Below, one piece after another: positions 9,016 through 18,730 of a DNA stretch of 64,000 nt. The notes under the pieces were generated by a model that was not told where the DNA came from, made no database searches, and was given only the letters and a program-made list of their open reading frames with translations. Within the stretch, counting starts at the first letter, position 1, and the number at the start of each line of letters is the position of its first letter. The position numbers and the translations under genes are program-made. Location: assembly GCA_001880285.1 (NCBI GenBank), contig CP016269.1, forward strand, positions 1,870,501-1,934,500, written 5' to 3'. Origin of the DNA: Flavobacteriaceae bacterium UJ101 (GTDB taxonomy: Bacteria > Bacteroidota > Bacteroidia > Flavobacteriales > UJ101).

Positions 9016-10705
9016 ATGGGTTTTAAAACCTGAAGTAGAATCAACCGTTATCAAACATTTAATGAATGAATTAAAAGTTGATGCAAAAATGGCAGAACTT
9101 TTAGCTTTGAAAGGTATTCATACATTTGATGCAGCTCATAATTTTTTTAGACCTAGTTTGGAAAGGCTGCATGATCCTTTTTTAATGAAGGATATGTCTA
9201 TAGCCGTTTCTCGTATTTTAAAGGCAATTAATGAGAAGGAGCATATCATGATTTATGGAGATTATGATGTAGACGGTACTACTTCAGTATCTATGATGTA
9301 TATGTTTATTTCTTCTTTAAGTAAAAATGTAACACATTATATTCCTGATCGATATGCTGAAGGTTATGGAGTCTCTTTTCAAGGAATTCAATATGCTATT
9401 GATAATGATATTTCATTAATTATTTCTTTAGATTGTGGTATAAAAGCTGTAGATAAAGTAAAAATGGCTCAAGATTCATTGATTGATTTTATTATTTGTG
9501 ATCATCATTTACCTGGAGAGATAATGCCAGAGGCTAAAGCTATTTTAGACCCGAAACAAAAAGATTGTGAATATCCATATAAGGAATTGAGTGGATGTGG
9601 AGTAGGTTTTAAATTAATTCAGGCTATTTGTAAAGAATTATCGTTACCTAATAATGTTTATGAACAATATCTTGATTTAGTAGCAGTCAGTATTGCGGCA
9701 GATATTGTTCCTATAACAGATGAAAATAGAATACTAGCTTATTACGGATTAAAAAAATTGAAAGAAGATCCTAATATAGGGTTAGAGGCTTTATTACTTA
9801 ATTTTGATAAACCAGATTTTACTATTTCAGATGTTGTATTTAAAATTGCTCCTAAAATCAATGCAGCGGGAAGAATTGAGCATGCTGATTTAGCAGTTCA
9901 TTTATTAACTTCTAAAAATTATGATGAAGTTGAGAAAATTGCTCGACAGATAAGAGGATTAAATACAGAAAGAAAAACTTTAGATGCTGATGTTACCCAA
10001 GAAGCACTAGTTCAAATTGTTGAAAATAATGAAGAAAATAACGCAGCTTCTGTGGTTTTTGGGAAAAACTGGCATAAAGGTGTATTGGGTATAGTAGCTT
10101 CTCGTTTAACAGAAAGTTATTATCGTCCGACATTAGTTTTTACAGAAAGTAATGGGAAAATGGTAGCTTCAGCTCGATCAGTTAAAGGCTATAATGTGTA
10201 TGATGCATTAGATCATTGTTCTGAATATTTAGAACAATTTGGAGGACATAAATATGCGGCAGGTTTAACAATGGCCTCAGAACAATACCCTCTATTTAAA
10301 AAAGCCTTTGAAGAAGAAGTGAAAAAAACAATCCCTAAATCATTGTTGATACCTCAAATTGAGATTGATACTGAATTAAAATTAGTGGATGTAACACCTA
10401 AATTTAATCGAATTTTGAAACAATTTGCTCCTTTTGGTCCTCAAAATATGCGTCCCGTTTTTCTTACTAAAAATGTTTTTGATTCCGGATATGCTAAAGC
10501 AATTGGGAATGAAAACAAACATTTAAAGATGAATTTGTATCAGGAAGGAGCTCGAAATATTTTTCAAGCAATAGGTTTTGGGTTAGGTTCTTATTTACCT
10601 CAGATAAAAAATAAACCGTTTGATATTGTGTATACAGTTGAGGAAAATTATTGGCAAGGAAAATCTCATATACAATTAAATATAAAAGATATTCGTATAA
10701 ATTAA
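8993..10705 (+). CDS. recJ: Single-stranded-DNA-specific exonuclease RecJ
   Basis: The 570-aa protein carries the DHH phosphoesterase motifs: YGDYDVDGT around residues 88-96, a DCG motif further on, and the namesake DHH at about 170-172. It also has the DHHA1 motif GGHKYAAGL in the second domain and a C-terminal OB-like region. RecJ degrades single-stranded DNA 5' to 3' in recombination and repair. The ATG lies inside the end of rsmI; a later ATG at 9016 is in another frame, so the overlapping start is kept. Confidence 0.94.
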   Translation: MEISQKNRWVLKPEVESTVIKHLMNELKVDAKMAELLALKGIHTFDAAHNFFRPSLERLHDPFLMKDMSIAVSRILKAINEKEHIMIYGDYDVDGTTSVSMMYMFISSLSKNVTHYIPDRYAEGYGVSFQGIQYAIDNDISLIISLDCGIKAVDKVKMAQDSLIDFIICDHHLPGEIMPEAKAILDPKQKDCEYPYKELSGCGVGFKLIQAICKELSLPNNVYEQYLDLVAVSIAADIVPITDENRILAYYGLKKLKEDPNIGLEALLLNFDKPDFTISDVVFKIAPKINAAGRIEHADLAVHLLTSKNYDEVEKIARQIRGLNTERKTLDADVTQEALVQIVENNEENNAASVVFGKNWHKGVLGIVASRLTESYYRPTLVFTESNGKMVASARSVKGYNVYDALDHCSEYLEQFGGHKYAAGLTMASEQYPLFKKAFEEEVKKTIPKSLLIPQIEIDTELKLVDVTPKFNRILKQFAPFGPQNMRPVFLTKNVFDSGYAKAIGNENKHLKMNLYQEGARNIFQAIGFGLGSYLPQIKNKPFDIVYTVEENYWQGKSHIQLNIKDIRIN

Positions 10706-10733
10706 AAAGGATGCTTTAAAAGCATCCTTTTTA
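10703..10733. terminator. Bidirectional rho-independent terminator
   Basis: A 14-bp perfect stem (TAAAAAGGATGCTT and complement) with a 3-nt loop and A/T runs on both sides. It overlaps the recJ stop codon and serves both recJ and the convergent hemD. Confidence 0.88.
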
Positions 10734-10735
10734 AT

Positions 10736-11473
10736 TTATTCTTGAGTTTTTACATATTTTTCTAAAGCCATTGACATAGAAGGAATTCCTGGTGTAGGAA
10801 CTTGAATATCAACTTTTAGACCTGCATTTTTAGCTGCATTGACAGTGCTTTTTCCAAAAACAGCAATACGTGTATCATTTTGTTTGAAATTAGGAAAATT
10901 TTCTAGTAAAGATTTAATTCCTGAAGGGCTAAAGAAAACAAGGATATCATAATAAACATTTTCTAAATCCGATAAATCACTACTAACCGTTTTGTACATA
11001 ATAGCTCTTTTCCAATCTACTCCTATTTCATTTAAAGATTTAGTAACAACAGGTGATAAAACATCAGAAGATGGAAGCATAAACTTTTCATCTTTATGTT
11101 TTTTTATGATTGGAATCAAATCTGCAAAAGTTTTTTCTCCAACATAGATTTTACGCTTTCTGTAAACAATATAGTTTTGTAAATACTTTGCAATAGCTTC
11201 TGATTGACAATAATATTTTAATGCATCAGGAACCTTGTAGCGCATTTCCTCTGCTAATCTAAAGAAATTGTCAACTGCATTTCTACTTGTTAAAATAATG
11301 GCTGTAAATTGAGAGAAATCTATTTTTTGTTTTCGAACTTCTCGGGCCTCAACTCCTTCAACATGGATAAAAGGGATAAAATCAACTTTTATGTTCTTTC
11401 TTTCAAGCTTAAAATAAGGAGAAGTTTCCGTTTTTGGTTGAGGTTGCGAAATAAGTATTGATCTTACTTTCAT
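10736..11473 (-). CDS. hemD: Uroporphyrinogen-III synthase
   Basis: The 245-aa protein matches the divergent HemD family of Bacteroidota: an opening ILISQPQP, the ILTSRNAVDNF segment, and the C-terminal VFFSPSGIKSLLENF and AVFGKSTVNAAKNAG motifs. HemD closes hydroxymethylbilane into uroporphyrinogen III in heme synthesis. It is separated by 12 nt from the DUF4271 gene before it, so the two form an operon. Confidence 0.88.
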   Translation of the reverse strand: MKVRSILISQPQPKTETSPYFKLERKNIKVDFIPFIHVEGVEAREVRKQKIDFSQFTAIILTSRNAVDNFFRLAEEMRYKVPDALKYYCQSEAIAKYLQNYIVYRKRKIYVGEKTFADLIPIIKKHKDEKFMLPSSDVLSPVVTKSLNEIGVDWKRAIMYKTVSSDLSDLENVYYDILVFFSPSGIKSLLENFPNFKQNDTRIAVFGKSTVNAAKNAGLKVDIQVPTPGIPSMSMALEKYVKTQE

Positions 11474-11485
11474 TACGATTCTGGC

Positions 11486-12148
11486 TTAGCTGCTAATAAT
11501 TAATATTTTACCTATTACAAGTATGGGTAATATTTCTAGAGCGCAAAGGTACAAAATAATATAATACAAAGGAATGTCTGTGTTACTATTTAGATAAATT
11601 AATCTTTTAAATAGAACAAATATAAAACCTATTAGAGCAACGAAAGTTACAGATAATAATAGAATGTATAGTTCTAATTCGTTTATATTCAAGTATTTAA
11701 TCAATATGGCTAAAACCAATAAAGTGAAGCTAAGAAAAAGGATATAGCGTAATCGAAGTAAAAAATAAAATTCGATATTAGGATTAACTCCTGAAACAAA
11801 AAAGGCAATAATAGCCCATAGAAAACGAATCACAACAAATATGAAACAAAAAATACTGGAAATGAGAATATTGTTAATAAGTTTAGAATTGGTAATCTCT
11901 AAAATCCATTCAAAATTAAATTTTTGGAAAATAGAATTAAAAAATAACCCTCCAGACATTGAAAATAAAAGAATTCCACAAAAAATAAATAAGAAAGAGT
12001 TATCTACCGAAGTTTCAAAATCATTTGAAAATAAGAGAGATAAATTTTTCTTAAATAAGTTGTTTCCTATGGCAAGAATTAAGAGAACAGCCATAAAAAC
12101 ATAGAAAAAAGAATCATTTCCTTGAGTATTTCGTAAGACTTCTTCCAA
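11486..12148 (-). CDS. DUF4271 family integral membrane protein
   Basis: The 220-aa protein is almost entirely hydrophobic with about six membrane segments. The size, the C-terminal CALEILPILVIGK motif and its position directly before hemD identify it as DUF4271, a Bacteroidota membrane family of unknown function. A -7 promoter element lies 15 nt upstream. The link to heme synthesis is by neighbourhood only. Confidence 0.85.
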   Translation of the reverse strand: MEEVLRNTQGNDSFFYVFMAVLLILAIGNNLFKKNLSLLFSNDFETSVDNSFLFIFCGILLFSMSGGLFFNSIFQKFNFEWILEITNSKLINNILISSIFCFIFVVIRFLWAIIAFFVSGVNPNIEFYFLLRLRYILFLSFTLLVLAILIKYLNINELELYILLLSVTFVALIGFIFVLFKRLIYLNSNTDIPLYYIILYLCALEILPILVIGKILIISS

Positions 12149-12162
12149 TTTTTTAATTTTAG

Positions 12163-12170
12163 CAAAGTTA
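12163..12170 (-). promoter_or_regulatory. -7 element for DUF4271-hemD (TAACTTTG)
   Basis: On the minus strand TAACTTTG fits TAnnTTTG and stands 15 nt before the DUF4271 ATG, giving a leader of about 10 nt. No TTG at the usual spacing. Confidence 0.45.
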
Positions 12171-12205
12171 TTAAATCTAATAGATTTTTACTAGATCAAT
12201 TATAT

Positions 12206-12213
12206 TATATTTG
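12206..12213 (+). promoter_or_regulatory. -7 element for the glycosyltransferase (TATATTTG)
   Basis: TATATTTG is an exact match to the TAnnTTTG consensus, 18 nt before the ATG at 12231. It is back to back with the divergent promoter at 12163-12170. Confidence 0.5.
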
Positions 12214-12230
12214 CATGATAGAATTTTTAT

Positions 12231-12956
12231 ATGTTGAAGAACTTAGTTATCATTCCTACTTATAACGAGAAAGAAAATATCGAAGAAATCATTCGAAAAG
12301 TTTTTTCTTTGGATATTTCGTTTGATATTTTGGTTGTGGATGATAATTCGCCAGATTTAACATATCAAATTGTAGAAAATTTACAAGAAGAATATAGAAA
12401 TCAGTTATTTCTTGAAAAGCGAAAAGAAAAAGATGGTTTAGGAAGAGCTTATATTCATGGATTTCGTTGGGCATTGAAAAATGAATATGATTGTATTTAT
12501 GAAATGGATGCTGATTTCTCTCATAATCCTGAAGATTTGGAGCGTTTGTTTAAAGCTTTAAAGAATGAAAATGTTGATATGGTAGTTGGTTCACGATATT
12601 CACATGGTGTAAATGTTGTGAATTGGGATATGAAAAGGGTCTTGTTATCTTATTTTGCTTCTAAATATGTTCAGTTTATAACCGGTATTCCTATTCATGA
12701 TACCACAGCAGGTTTTGTTGGATATAAGAAAAGGGTATTAAAAGGGTTGGATTTATCTAAAATAGAATCTTTTGGTTATGGTTTTCAAGTAGAAATGAAA
12801 TATAAAATTTGGAAAAAAGGTTTTCAAATAGTAGAAATTCCAATTGTTTTTACGGATCGTATACGTGGAGAATCAAAAATGAATGGAGGAATTATAAAAG
12901 AAGCAGCTTTAGGTGTTTTAAAATTGAGATTGGATCAATTTTTAAATCGATTATAG
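12231..12956 (+). CDS. Polyprenol-phosphate mannosyltransferase-like GT2
   Basis: The 241-aa enzyme is a single GT-A domain of glycosyltransferase family 2 with VIIPTYNEKENIEEII at the N-terminus, VVDDNSPD for nucleotide binding, and the metal-binding EMDADFSHNP. VGSRYSHG and the C-terminal RIRGESKMN match dolichol/polyprenol monophosphomannose synthases. It has no C-terminal membrane segments, so it is the soluble form. It probably transfers a sugar, likely mannose, to a lipid phosphate carrier for envelope glycosylation. The donor sugar is inferred. Confidence 0.88.
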   Translation: MLKNLVIIPTYNEKENIEEIIRKVFSLDISFDILVVDDNSPDLTYQIVENLQEEYRNQLFLEKRKEKDGLGRAYIHGFRWALKNEYDCIYEMDADFSHNPEDLERLFKALKNENVDMVVGSRYSHGVNVVNWDMKRVLLSYFASKYVQFITGIPIHDTTAGFVGYKKRVLKGLDLSKIESFGYGFQVEMKYKIWKKGFQIVEIPIVFTDRIRGESKMNGGIIKEAALGVLKLRLDQFLNRL

Positions 12957-13033
12957 TGTGAAATGAGCCCTGAAAAAGAAATTGGTATTGGGTGAATTCC
13001 ATCTAAATTTATTAAAAAATAAAACAGTGATAG

Positions 13034-13540
13034 ATGAAAAAATATGGGATTTTATTTGTGATATTTTTGAGTGTAGTTTCATGTATTAAAAGATTTGAAG
13101 AACCTGAAAATTTACTTTCCAAAGAGCAAATGCGAGATCTTCTAATTGAAATTGGTTTATCAAAAAATATTCCTCATAATGTCTTGGATACGTTGGTTAG
13201 AGATAGTAAGAATAAAGCAGACAAAAGAATATTAAAGATTCTTGATAAGAATACGATTACTTTAGAAGTATTTAGGAAAAGCCATCAATATTATACCATG
13301 TATCCAGAAGAGTATAAGCTTATTTTTAAAATGATTAAAGATTCATTGAACAAAGAGTTAACTCAGTTAAAAATTGAAGATTCATTAGCAAGAAAGGATA
13401 AGGATGTTAAAAAAGATGAAAAAAAGACTCCACCAAAAAAATTATCACAAGAAGAATTAAAAAAAATAGATAAACAAAAGAAAGACTCTATAATGAAACC
13501 TATCAAGAAAAAAATGGATTCATTGAGAAAACAGAAATAG
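13034..13540 (+). CDS. DUF4296 lipoprotein
   Basis: The 168-aa protein has a short lipoprotein signal ending in VVSC (Cys17). A helical DUF4296 domain (LLSKEQMRDLLIEIGLS and KSHQYYTMYPEEY are typical) is followed by a very lysine-rich tail from about residue 120. The domain family is confined to Bacteroidota and has no known function. It lies about 80 nt after the glycosyltransferase and converges on dxs. Confidence 0.85.
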   Translation: MKKYGILFVIFLSVVSCIKRFEEPENLLSKEQMRDLLIEIGLSKNIPHNVLDTLVRDSKNKADKRILKILDKNTITLEVFRKSHQYYTMYPEEYKLIFKMIKDSLNKELTQLKIEDSLARKDKDVKKDEKKTPPKKLSQEELKKIDKQKKDSIMKPIKKKMDSLRKQK

Positions 13541-13572
13541 AAACTGAAAAATCGGTGAAAAAATTCTTAACA

Positions 13573-15309
13573 TTAAGATTCGATATCATTTAATTTATCC
13601 AAAATAAAGGTATGGATTTGCTTCTGTGATAATCCTATTTGTTCTTTAAGTTCTTCTATTTTACCATGCTCAATAAAACGATCAGGATAGCCTTGTATGA
13701 AAATAGTACCTTTATAAGATTGTTTTTGGGCATAGTGCATAATTTGTTGTCCAAAACCCCCTTTAAGAATACCTTCTTCATATGTAATGATGGTTGGGTA
13801 GTTTTGAAAAACGTCTTGTAACATGTTGTAATCCAATGGTTTTATAAAAGGGAAATGAATGTGAGTAAAAGATGCATCAAGTGAAATGATATCATTTCCA
13901 ATGGTTCCAGTTGAAAGGACAGCAACAGCTTTTCCTTCTTTTTTTATAATTGCTTTTCCTATTTCAAGTAGTTGATAAGGCTCTTCCCAATCTATTTGAT
14001 AACCTATTCCTCTAGGATATCGAATAGCATAAGGTTGCTTTGTAAACTGAGCAGAATACATCAAGTTTCGAAGTTCAATTTCATCAAAAGGAGCTGAAAC
14101 AACTAAGTTTGGAATAGAATTGAGTATAGTTATGTCAAAAAAACCATGATGTGTTGCCCCATCTTCACCTACTAATCCTGCCCGATCGATACAAAACACT
14201 ACAGGTAGATTTTGTAATGCTACATCATGAATTACTTGGTCATAGGCTCGTTGTAAAAAAGTGGAATAAATGGTTACATACGGAAGGATATCCTGAGTAG
14301 CTAGGCCAGCAGCTAAGGTGACAGCATGTTGTTCAGCAATACCTACATCAATTGCTCGTTCAGGAAATTGCTGAATCATGTATTTTAAGGAGCTTCCAGT
14401 TGGCATGGCAGGTGTGATACCAAAAATACGTTTATTGGTTTTTGCTAAATCACATAATGTTTTTCCAAATACATCTTGAAATTTTGGAGGAATATTTTGT
14501 GATTTTTCCTTTAAACGCTCTCCTGTTTCTTTATTAAATTTTCCTGGAGCATGCCATGTAATTTGTTCTTCTTCTGCTTTTTTATATCCTTTCCCTTTGG
14601 TGGTTAGGATATGTAAAAATTTAGGTTTTTGAATATCTTTAAGATCTTCAAAGGCTTGAAATAAAGAATTAAAATCGTGTCCATCAATTGGTCCATAATA
14701 ATAAAATCCTAATGCTTCAAATATATTCTGAATTTCTGATTGGTTTTCTTCCCAAGTAATATTAGAAAGATATTTTTTTAGAGCTCCAACACTAGGATCA
14801 ATCCCAATTTGATTATCGTTAAGAATGACTGTTATATTGGTGGTGGTAGCTCCTGCATGATTTAAAGCTTCAAAAGCCATTCCTGAAGCAATAGATGCAT
14901 CTCCAATTACGGCTATGTGATGACGTTTTTCTTTCTTTAAATCAGAAGCTAATGCCATACCTAAAATTGCTGAAATAGAAGTGGATGAATGTCCTGTGCC
15001 AAAGTCATCATAAATACTTTCCTTTCGATTAGGGAAACCACTAATACCATTTAATTGACGTAGTGTTTCTAAATTTCGATGGGTTAAAATTTTGTGAGGG
15101 TAGGCTTGATGACCAACATCCCAAATCAGTTTATCATGAGGGAAATTATAAAAATAATGCAAAGCAATGGTTAATTCCACAACACCTAAACTAGCACCTA
15201 AATGTCCTTCCTTAGAAGAAACAATATCAATAATTTCTTGACGAATGGATTCAGCTAATTTAGGGAGTTCTTCTTTTGAATATTTTTTTATATTTTGGAC
15301 CTTTTGCAT
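13573..15309 (-). CDS. dxs: 1-deoxy-D-xylulose-5-phosphate synthase
   Basis: The 578-aa protein has the DXS domain order: a TPP-binding N-terminal domain with DVGHQAYPHKILTHR and GDASIASGMAFEALNHAG, the pyrimidine-binding domain with DVGIAEQHAVTLAAG and GEDGATHHGFFD, and a C-terminal transketolase domain. It condenses pyruvate and glyceraldehyde-3-phosphate in the first step of the MEP isoprenoid pathway. It is a little shorter than the E. coli enzyme. The ATG is only 5 nt from a -7 element, so the transcript may be nearly leaderless. Confidence 0.95.
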   Translation of the reverse strand: MQKVQNIKKYSKEELPKLAESIRQEIIDIVSSKEGHLGASLGVVELTIALHYFYNFPHDKLIWDVGHQAYPHKILTHRNLETLRQLNGISGFPNRKESIYDDFGTGHSSTSISAILGMALASDLKKEKRHHIAVIGDASIASGMAFEALNHAGATTTNITVILNDNQIGIDPSVGALKKYLSNITWEENQSEIQNIFEALGFYYYGPIDGHDFNSLFQAFEDLKDIQKPKFLHILTTKGKGYKKAEEEQITWHAPGKFNKETGERLKEKSQNIPPKFQDVFGKTLCDLAKTNKRIFGITPAMPTGSSLKYMIQQFPERAIDVGIAEQHAVTLAAGLATQDILPYVTIYSTFLQRAYDQVIHDVALQNLPVVFCIDRAGLVGEDGATHHGFFDITILNSIPNLVVSAPFDEIELRNLMYSAQFTKQPYAIRYPRGIGYQIDWEEPYQLLEIGKAIIKKEGKAVAVLSTGTIGNDIISLDASFTHIHFPFIKPLDYNMLQDVFQNYPTIITYEEGILKGGFGQQIMHYAQKQSYKGTIFIQGYPDRFIEHGKIEELKEQIGLSQKQIHTFILDKLNDIES

Positions 15310-15314
15310 TAGGA

Positions 15315-15322
15315 CAAAGGTA
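15315..15322 (-). promoter_or_regulatory. -7 element for dxs (TACCTTTG)
   Basis: On the minus strand TACCTTTG fits TAnnTTTG exactly and ends 5 nt before the dxs ATG. It implies transcription starting at or next to the start codon. No TTG at the -33 spacing was found. Confidence 0.45.
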
Positions 15323-15425
15323 AGAGGATTAATATAAAGTAAAAAATTAAAATTGAATGAACTGAATATGAGTAAGTAAGATGTAAGTGTATGATTTACA
15401 ATATTTAAAACGATAAAAAATACTG

Positions 15426-15454
15426 TTGTACTTTAAATTGTTTTCATAGCTTTG
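15426..15454 (+). promoter_or_regulatory. Promoter for fbp (TTG-N18-TAGCTTTG)
   Basis: TTG at 15426-15428 and TAGCTTTG at 15447-15454 are spaced by 18 nt, close to the Bacteroidota -33/-7 layout. The predicted start of transcription is about 15 nt before the ATG. Confidence 0.6.
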
Positions 15455-15473
15455 TATAACCAATTTTGAAAAA

Positions 15474-16475
15474 ATGACATCGAATAATTCAACATTAGGG
15501 GAATATATAATCGAAAAGCAAAAAGATTTTAAATATTCAACAGGAGAGTTAACACGTTTATTAAGTGCTATACGTTTGGCCTCAAAAATTGTACATAAAG
15601 AGGTAAATAAAGCAGGATTAGCTGATATAATCGGAGCTGTAGGGTCTGAAAATGTTCAAGGTGAAGCTCAGCAAAAACTCGATGTATTTGCAAATGAAAT
15701 TTTTATCAATGCATTGACCAATCGTGATGTAGTGTGTGGTATTGCTTCTGAAGAAAATGATGATTTTATTGCGATCGATCGGGGAGCTAATTCAGATCAA
15801 AGTAAGTATGTTGTGTTGATAGATCCATTAGATGGTTCTTCTAATATTGATGTGAATGTTTCGGTTGGAACTATTTTTTCAATTTTTAGGAGAATTACAC
15901 CAGAAGGAACCCCTGTTCAAGAAAAAGATTTTCTTCAAAAAGGAACAGAACAAGTAGCGGCTGGTTATGTAGTTTATGGTTCTTCTACTATGATTGTATT
16001 TACAACAGGAAATGGAGTAAGTGGATTTACATATGACAGTTCATTGGGTGTTTTTTATTTATCGCATCCTGATATAACAATCCCTAAAACAGGTTCTATT
16101 TATTCAATTAATGAAGGAAATTATGTGCATTTTCCACAAGGAATAAAAGATTATATTAAATATTGTCAAGAAGAAAAAGAAGATCGTCCTTATACATCTC
16201 GTTATATAGGTTCTTTAGTAGCTGATTTTCATCGAAATATGTTGAAGGGAGGCGTGTATTTATACCCTACAACTACAAAATCTCCAAAGGGGAAATTACG
16301 TTTATTGTATGAATGTAATCCTATTGCTATGTTAGCTGAACAAGCAGGAGGAAAAGCTTCAGATGGTTTTATGCGAATTATGGAAATAGAGCCTACTGAG
16401 CTACATCAGCGTGTGTCTTTTGTATGTGGATCAACTGAAATGGTAGAAAAGGTGGAAGAATTTATGCACCAATAG
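15474..16475 (+). CDS. fbp: Class 1 fructose-1,6-bisphosphatase
   Basis: The 333-aa protein has the metal-binding motif [12 protein letters not shown] near residues 115-126, the upstream ASEENDD acidic motif, and the sugar-phosphate-binding [12 protein letters not shown] and [11 protein letters not shown] segments of class 1 FBPases. It hydrolyses fructose-1,6-bisphosphate in gluconeogenesis. Its 3' end overlaps the convergent MFS gene by 14 nt, with no terminator visible between them. Confidence 0.95.
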   Translation: MTSNNSTLGEYIIEKQKDFKYSTGELTRLLSAIRLASKIVHKEVNKAGLADIIGAVGSENVQGEAQQKLDVFANEIFINALTNRDVVCGIASEENDDFIAIDRGANSDQSKYVVLIDPLDGSSNIDVNVSVGTIFSIFRRITPEGTPVQEKDFLQKGTEQVAAGYVVYGSSTMIVFTTGNGVSGFTYDSSLGVFYLSHPDITIPKTGSIYSINEGNYVHFPQGIKDYIKYCQEEKEDRPYTSRYIGSLVADFHRNMLKGGVYLYPTTTKSPKGKLRLLYECNPIAMLAEQAGGKASDGFMRIMEIEPTELHQRVSFVCGSTEMVEKVEEFMHQ

Positions 16476-17652
16476 TGTTAGTATTATTTTTTTTAAAACT
16501 ATAGATGCTAAGAAATAGCAAAGCACAGAAAGTAGTGAAAGCAACACCATAAAATGAGTATGGGATGTTTTTTAGATCATGGTCATAATAAAAGCCAGAT
16601 AGAATAGCACCTAGTGTTATACCTAGTTCGAAAAGAATATACATGGTTGAAAAGGAACGACCACGATTTTCAGTAGTACTTAAATCCGTAACCCAAGCAT
16701 AAGAAGCAGGAGCATAGATCCCTCGCGCAATTCCATAAAGAAAACCACCTGTGTAAAGAATATAAGATGAGGTAGAGGAACCTATTGTTATCATTGCGAG
16801 GATCAATAGAATCATTCCAATTTGTACTACGATAATACGACCATATCGATCCGATAGTTTTCCTGCAAAAATTCGAACAAGCATAGAGGCAATTAATACA
16901 TAAGAAAAGAAAACACCCTTATTACTTATTCCAAGTGAATCAGCAAAATCAGGTATTAAAGTTACCACAACACCATAAGAAGCTACATTAAATAGAAGAA
17001 TAACTGAAGGAAGTAATACGCTAGGTTCAAAAAAATCATTTTTAGTAATTTTTAATAATTTCCAAGAAATTTTTTGACGTTTTTCTTTTGGTAAGGTTTC
17101 TTTCATACCAAAGAAAATTAAAACAGAAAGTAAAGATATAATTCCTGATGTGATAAACATAGGGGAGAATCCCCAATGTTCCTTGATGAAAGAACCTAGA
17201 ACAGGTCCGGATGCCATTCCTGTACTTCCTAAAACACCTAATATTCCCATGGCTTCTCCTCTTCGGTTTTGAGGTACAATATCAGCTAAGTATGCGGCAG
17301 TAGCAGTCGGTTTAAAACCAGTTGACATACCGTGAATTGAACGTAAAATGAAGAAACCTAATACAGTAGTCCAAATAGGATAAAAAATAGAGGCAACAAA
17401 AGCAACAAAAGCACCAAAAATCATAACAGGCATTCTTCCGATAGCATCAGTTAATTTTCCACTTAATGGACGAGAAATCATAGCAACAATTGTGAATGAA
17501 GCAATGATATAACCAATATTAATATCATATCCTCCAATACTTTTTAAAAAATCGGGTAATTCAGGTAGCATCATATTAAAACTCATAAAGAAGAATAATG
17601 AACTAATGCTAAGGAGCCAAAATTGTTTATTTTTTAAAAAGTTTTGTTCCAT
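16462..17652 (-). CDS. MFS transporter (DHA1-like)
   Basis: The 396-aa protein has about 12 hydrophobic segments and the MFS loop motif [14 protein letters not shown] between segments 2 and 3, repeated in the second half as [32 protein letters not shown] resembles the antiporter motif C of drug-efflux MFS proteins. It is probably an inner-membrane efflux pump; the substrate cannot be read from the sequence. A T9SS gene lies upstream but is insulated by a terminator. Confidence 0.88.
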   Translation of the reverse strand: MEQNFLKNKQFWLLSISSLFFFMSFNMMLPELPDFLKSIGGYDINIGYIIASFTIVAMISRPLSGKLTDAIGRMPVMIFGAFVAFVASIFYPIWTTVLGFFILRSIHGMSTGFKPTATAAYLADIVPQNRRGEAMGILGVLGSTGMASGPVLGSFIKEHWGFSPMFITSGIISLLSVLIFFGMKETLPKEKRQKISWKLLKITKNDFFEPSVLLPSVILLFNVASYGVVVTLIPDFADSLGISNKGVFFSYVLIASMLVRIFAGKLSDRYGRIIVVQIGMILLILAMITIGSSTSSYILYTGGFLYGIARGIYAPASYAWVTDLSTTENRGRSFSTMYILFELGITLGAILSGFYYDHDLKNIPYSFYGVAFTTFCALLFLSIYSFKKNNTNTIGA

Positions 17653-17731
17653 GAAGATCTTTTCAAGGTGTAAAATTAGTTTATTATTAGTAGAATTAAC
17701 CTATATTTTGTTTAAAAAGATTCTTAAACTT

Positions 17732-17764
17732 AAAACCCTTCCAAATTTAATTTGGAAGGGTTTT
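17732..17764. terminator. Terminator after the porP-like gene
   Basis: A near-continuous inverted repeat (AAAACCCTTCCAAATT and its complement) flanked by A and T runs, just 3' of the PorP/SprF gene and upstream of the MFS gene. Confidence 0.8.
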
Positions 17765-17770
17765 TATATT

Positions 17771-18727
17771 TTACCATTCATCATAATCACATCGACAGAC
17801 ACTTTGACAGAATAGTTTTATTCCTAAACGAACTTGATGTCCACCACGATAATAAGAACCATATTCTCCTAAATCTACATCATAAGAATATGAAATCTTC
17901 CAACTTTCCTTATCCAATCCAACAACAGGAGTAAAGGCTAAACTGTTAAAGCCATCACTAGTGTATCCTCTGTAAGAAGCTCGAGCCCATAAACGAGTTT
18001 CAGGGTTAATTCCATAAGAAAATTTAGCTCCTATATCTACCATGTCTCGGCGCTGCTGTTCTTCTAAAATATAAGTAGCTGTTGGTGTGATAGAAATAGC
18101 ATCAGAAGGTTTTATTTTGTATTCAACGGTTCCAATAAAATTTCTTTGATTGATAGGTTCTTCTAGATCATCATCTTTAGAAGTAAAATCCAATAGTGAG
18201 TTAGCTGTTAAACTTGCTCGAAAAGGACCACTTAAAAAGGTGAAGGATAAATTAGCATTGAAGTTAGTGTAACTTCTATTAGCTAAGATGGGATCTATAT
18301 TTTGCTCAACTAAACTAGCTAAATCATCATAATTAAATAAAATAGCTTGTGCAGAAAGAGCCATTTGTAAACGATGTGGGCTTTTAACTTCATCTCCATC
18401 AAAAACAAGATGGTGATTGTAAGTTAACTGCATTTCGGTTTGCTTTGTAGGACCATTTTCATCTCGCATGATATAGGCTCCTATACCACGTCTGTCACCA
18501 ATTCTTTTATTAAAACTGGCAATATAAGTTGCAGGGTGGTCATCTGTACCAAACCACTGTTGTCTTACAGAGAAAGATAAATCTCCACAAATACTTCTTC
18601 CAGCCATAGATGGATGTAAAAGATATTCATCACCTAAAAGATAGGTGTTGTAGTAAGGTAAGCCATCTTGAGTAAATCCCACTAAAGATATAAGTCCCAA
18701 TAATATGGTTAATAGTATTTTTTTCAT
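17771..18727 (-). CDS. PorP/SprF family type IX secretion membrane protein
   Basis: The 318-aa protein has a cleavable signal peptide (MKKILLTILLGLISLVGFTQ) followed by the family hallmark of a Pro-rich N-terminus and HPSMAGRSICGDLSFSVRQQW. The rest alternates short strands typical of a 12-14-strand outer-membrane barrel. PorP/SprF proteins work with the type IX secretion system and often anchor or secrete one partner with a type B C-terminal domain. It lies 3 nt after such a partner gene, so the pair is probably a dedicated unit. Confidence 0.9.
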   Translation of the reverse strand: MKKILLTILLGLISLVGFTQDGLPYYNTYLLGDEYLLHPSMAGRSICGDLSFSVRQQWFGTDDHPATYIASFNKRIGDRRGIGAYIMRDENGPTKQTEMQLTYNHHLVFDGDEVKSPHRLQMALSAQAILFNYDDLASLVEQNIDPILANRSYTNFNANLSFTFLSGPFRASLTANSLLDFTSKDDDLEEPINQRNFIGTVEYKIKPSDAISITPTATYILEEQQRRDMVDIGAKFSYGINPETRLWARASYRGYTSDGFNSLAFTPVVGLDKESWKISYSYDVDLGEYGSYYRGGHQVRLGIKLFCQSVCRCDYDEW

Positions 18728-18730
18728 GCT

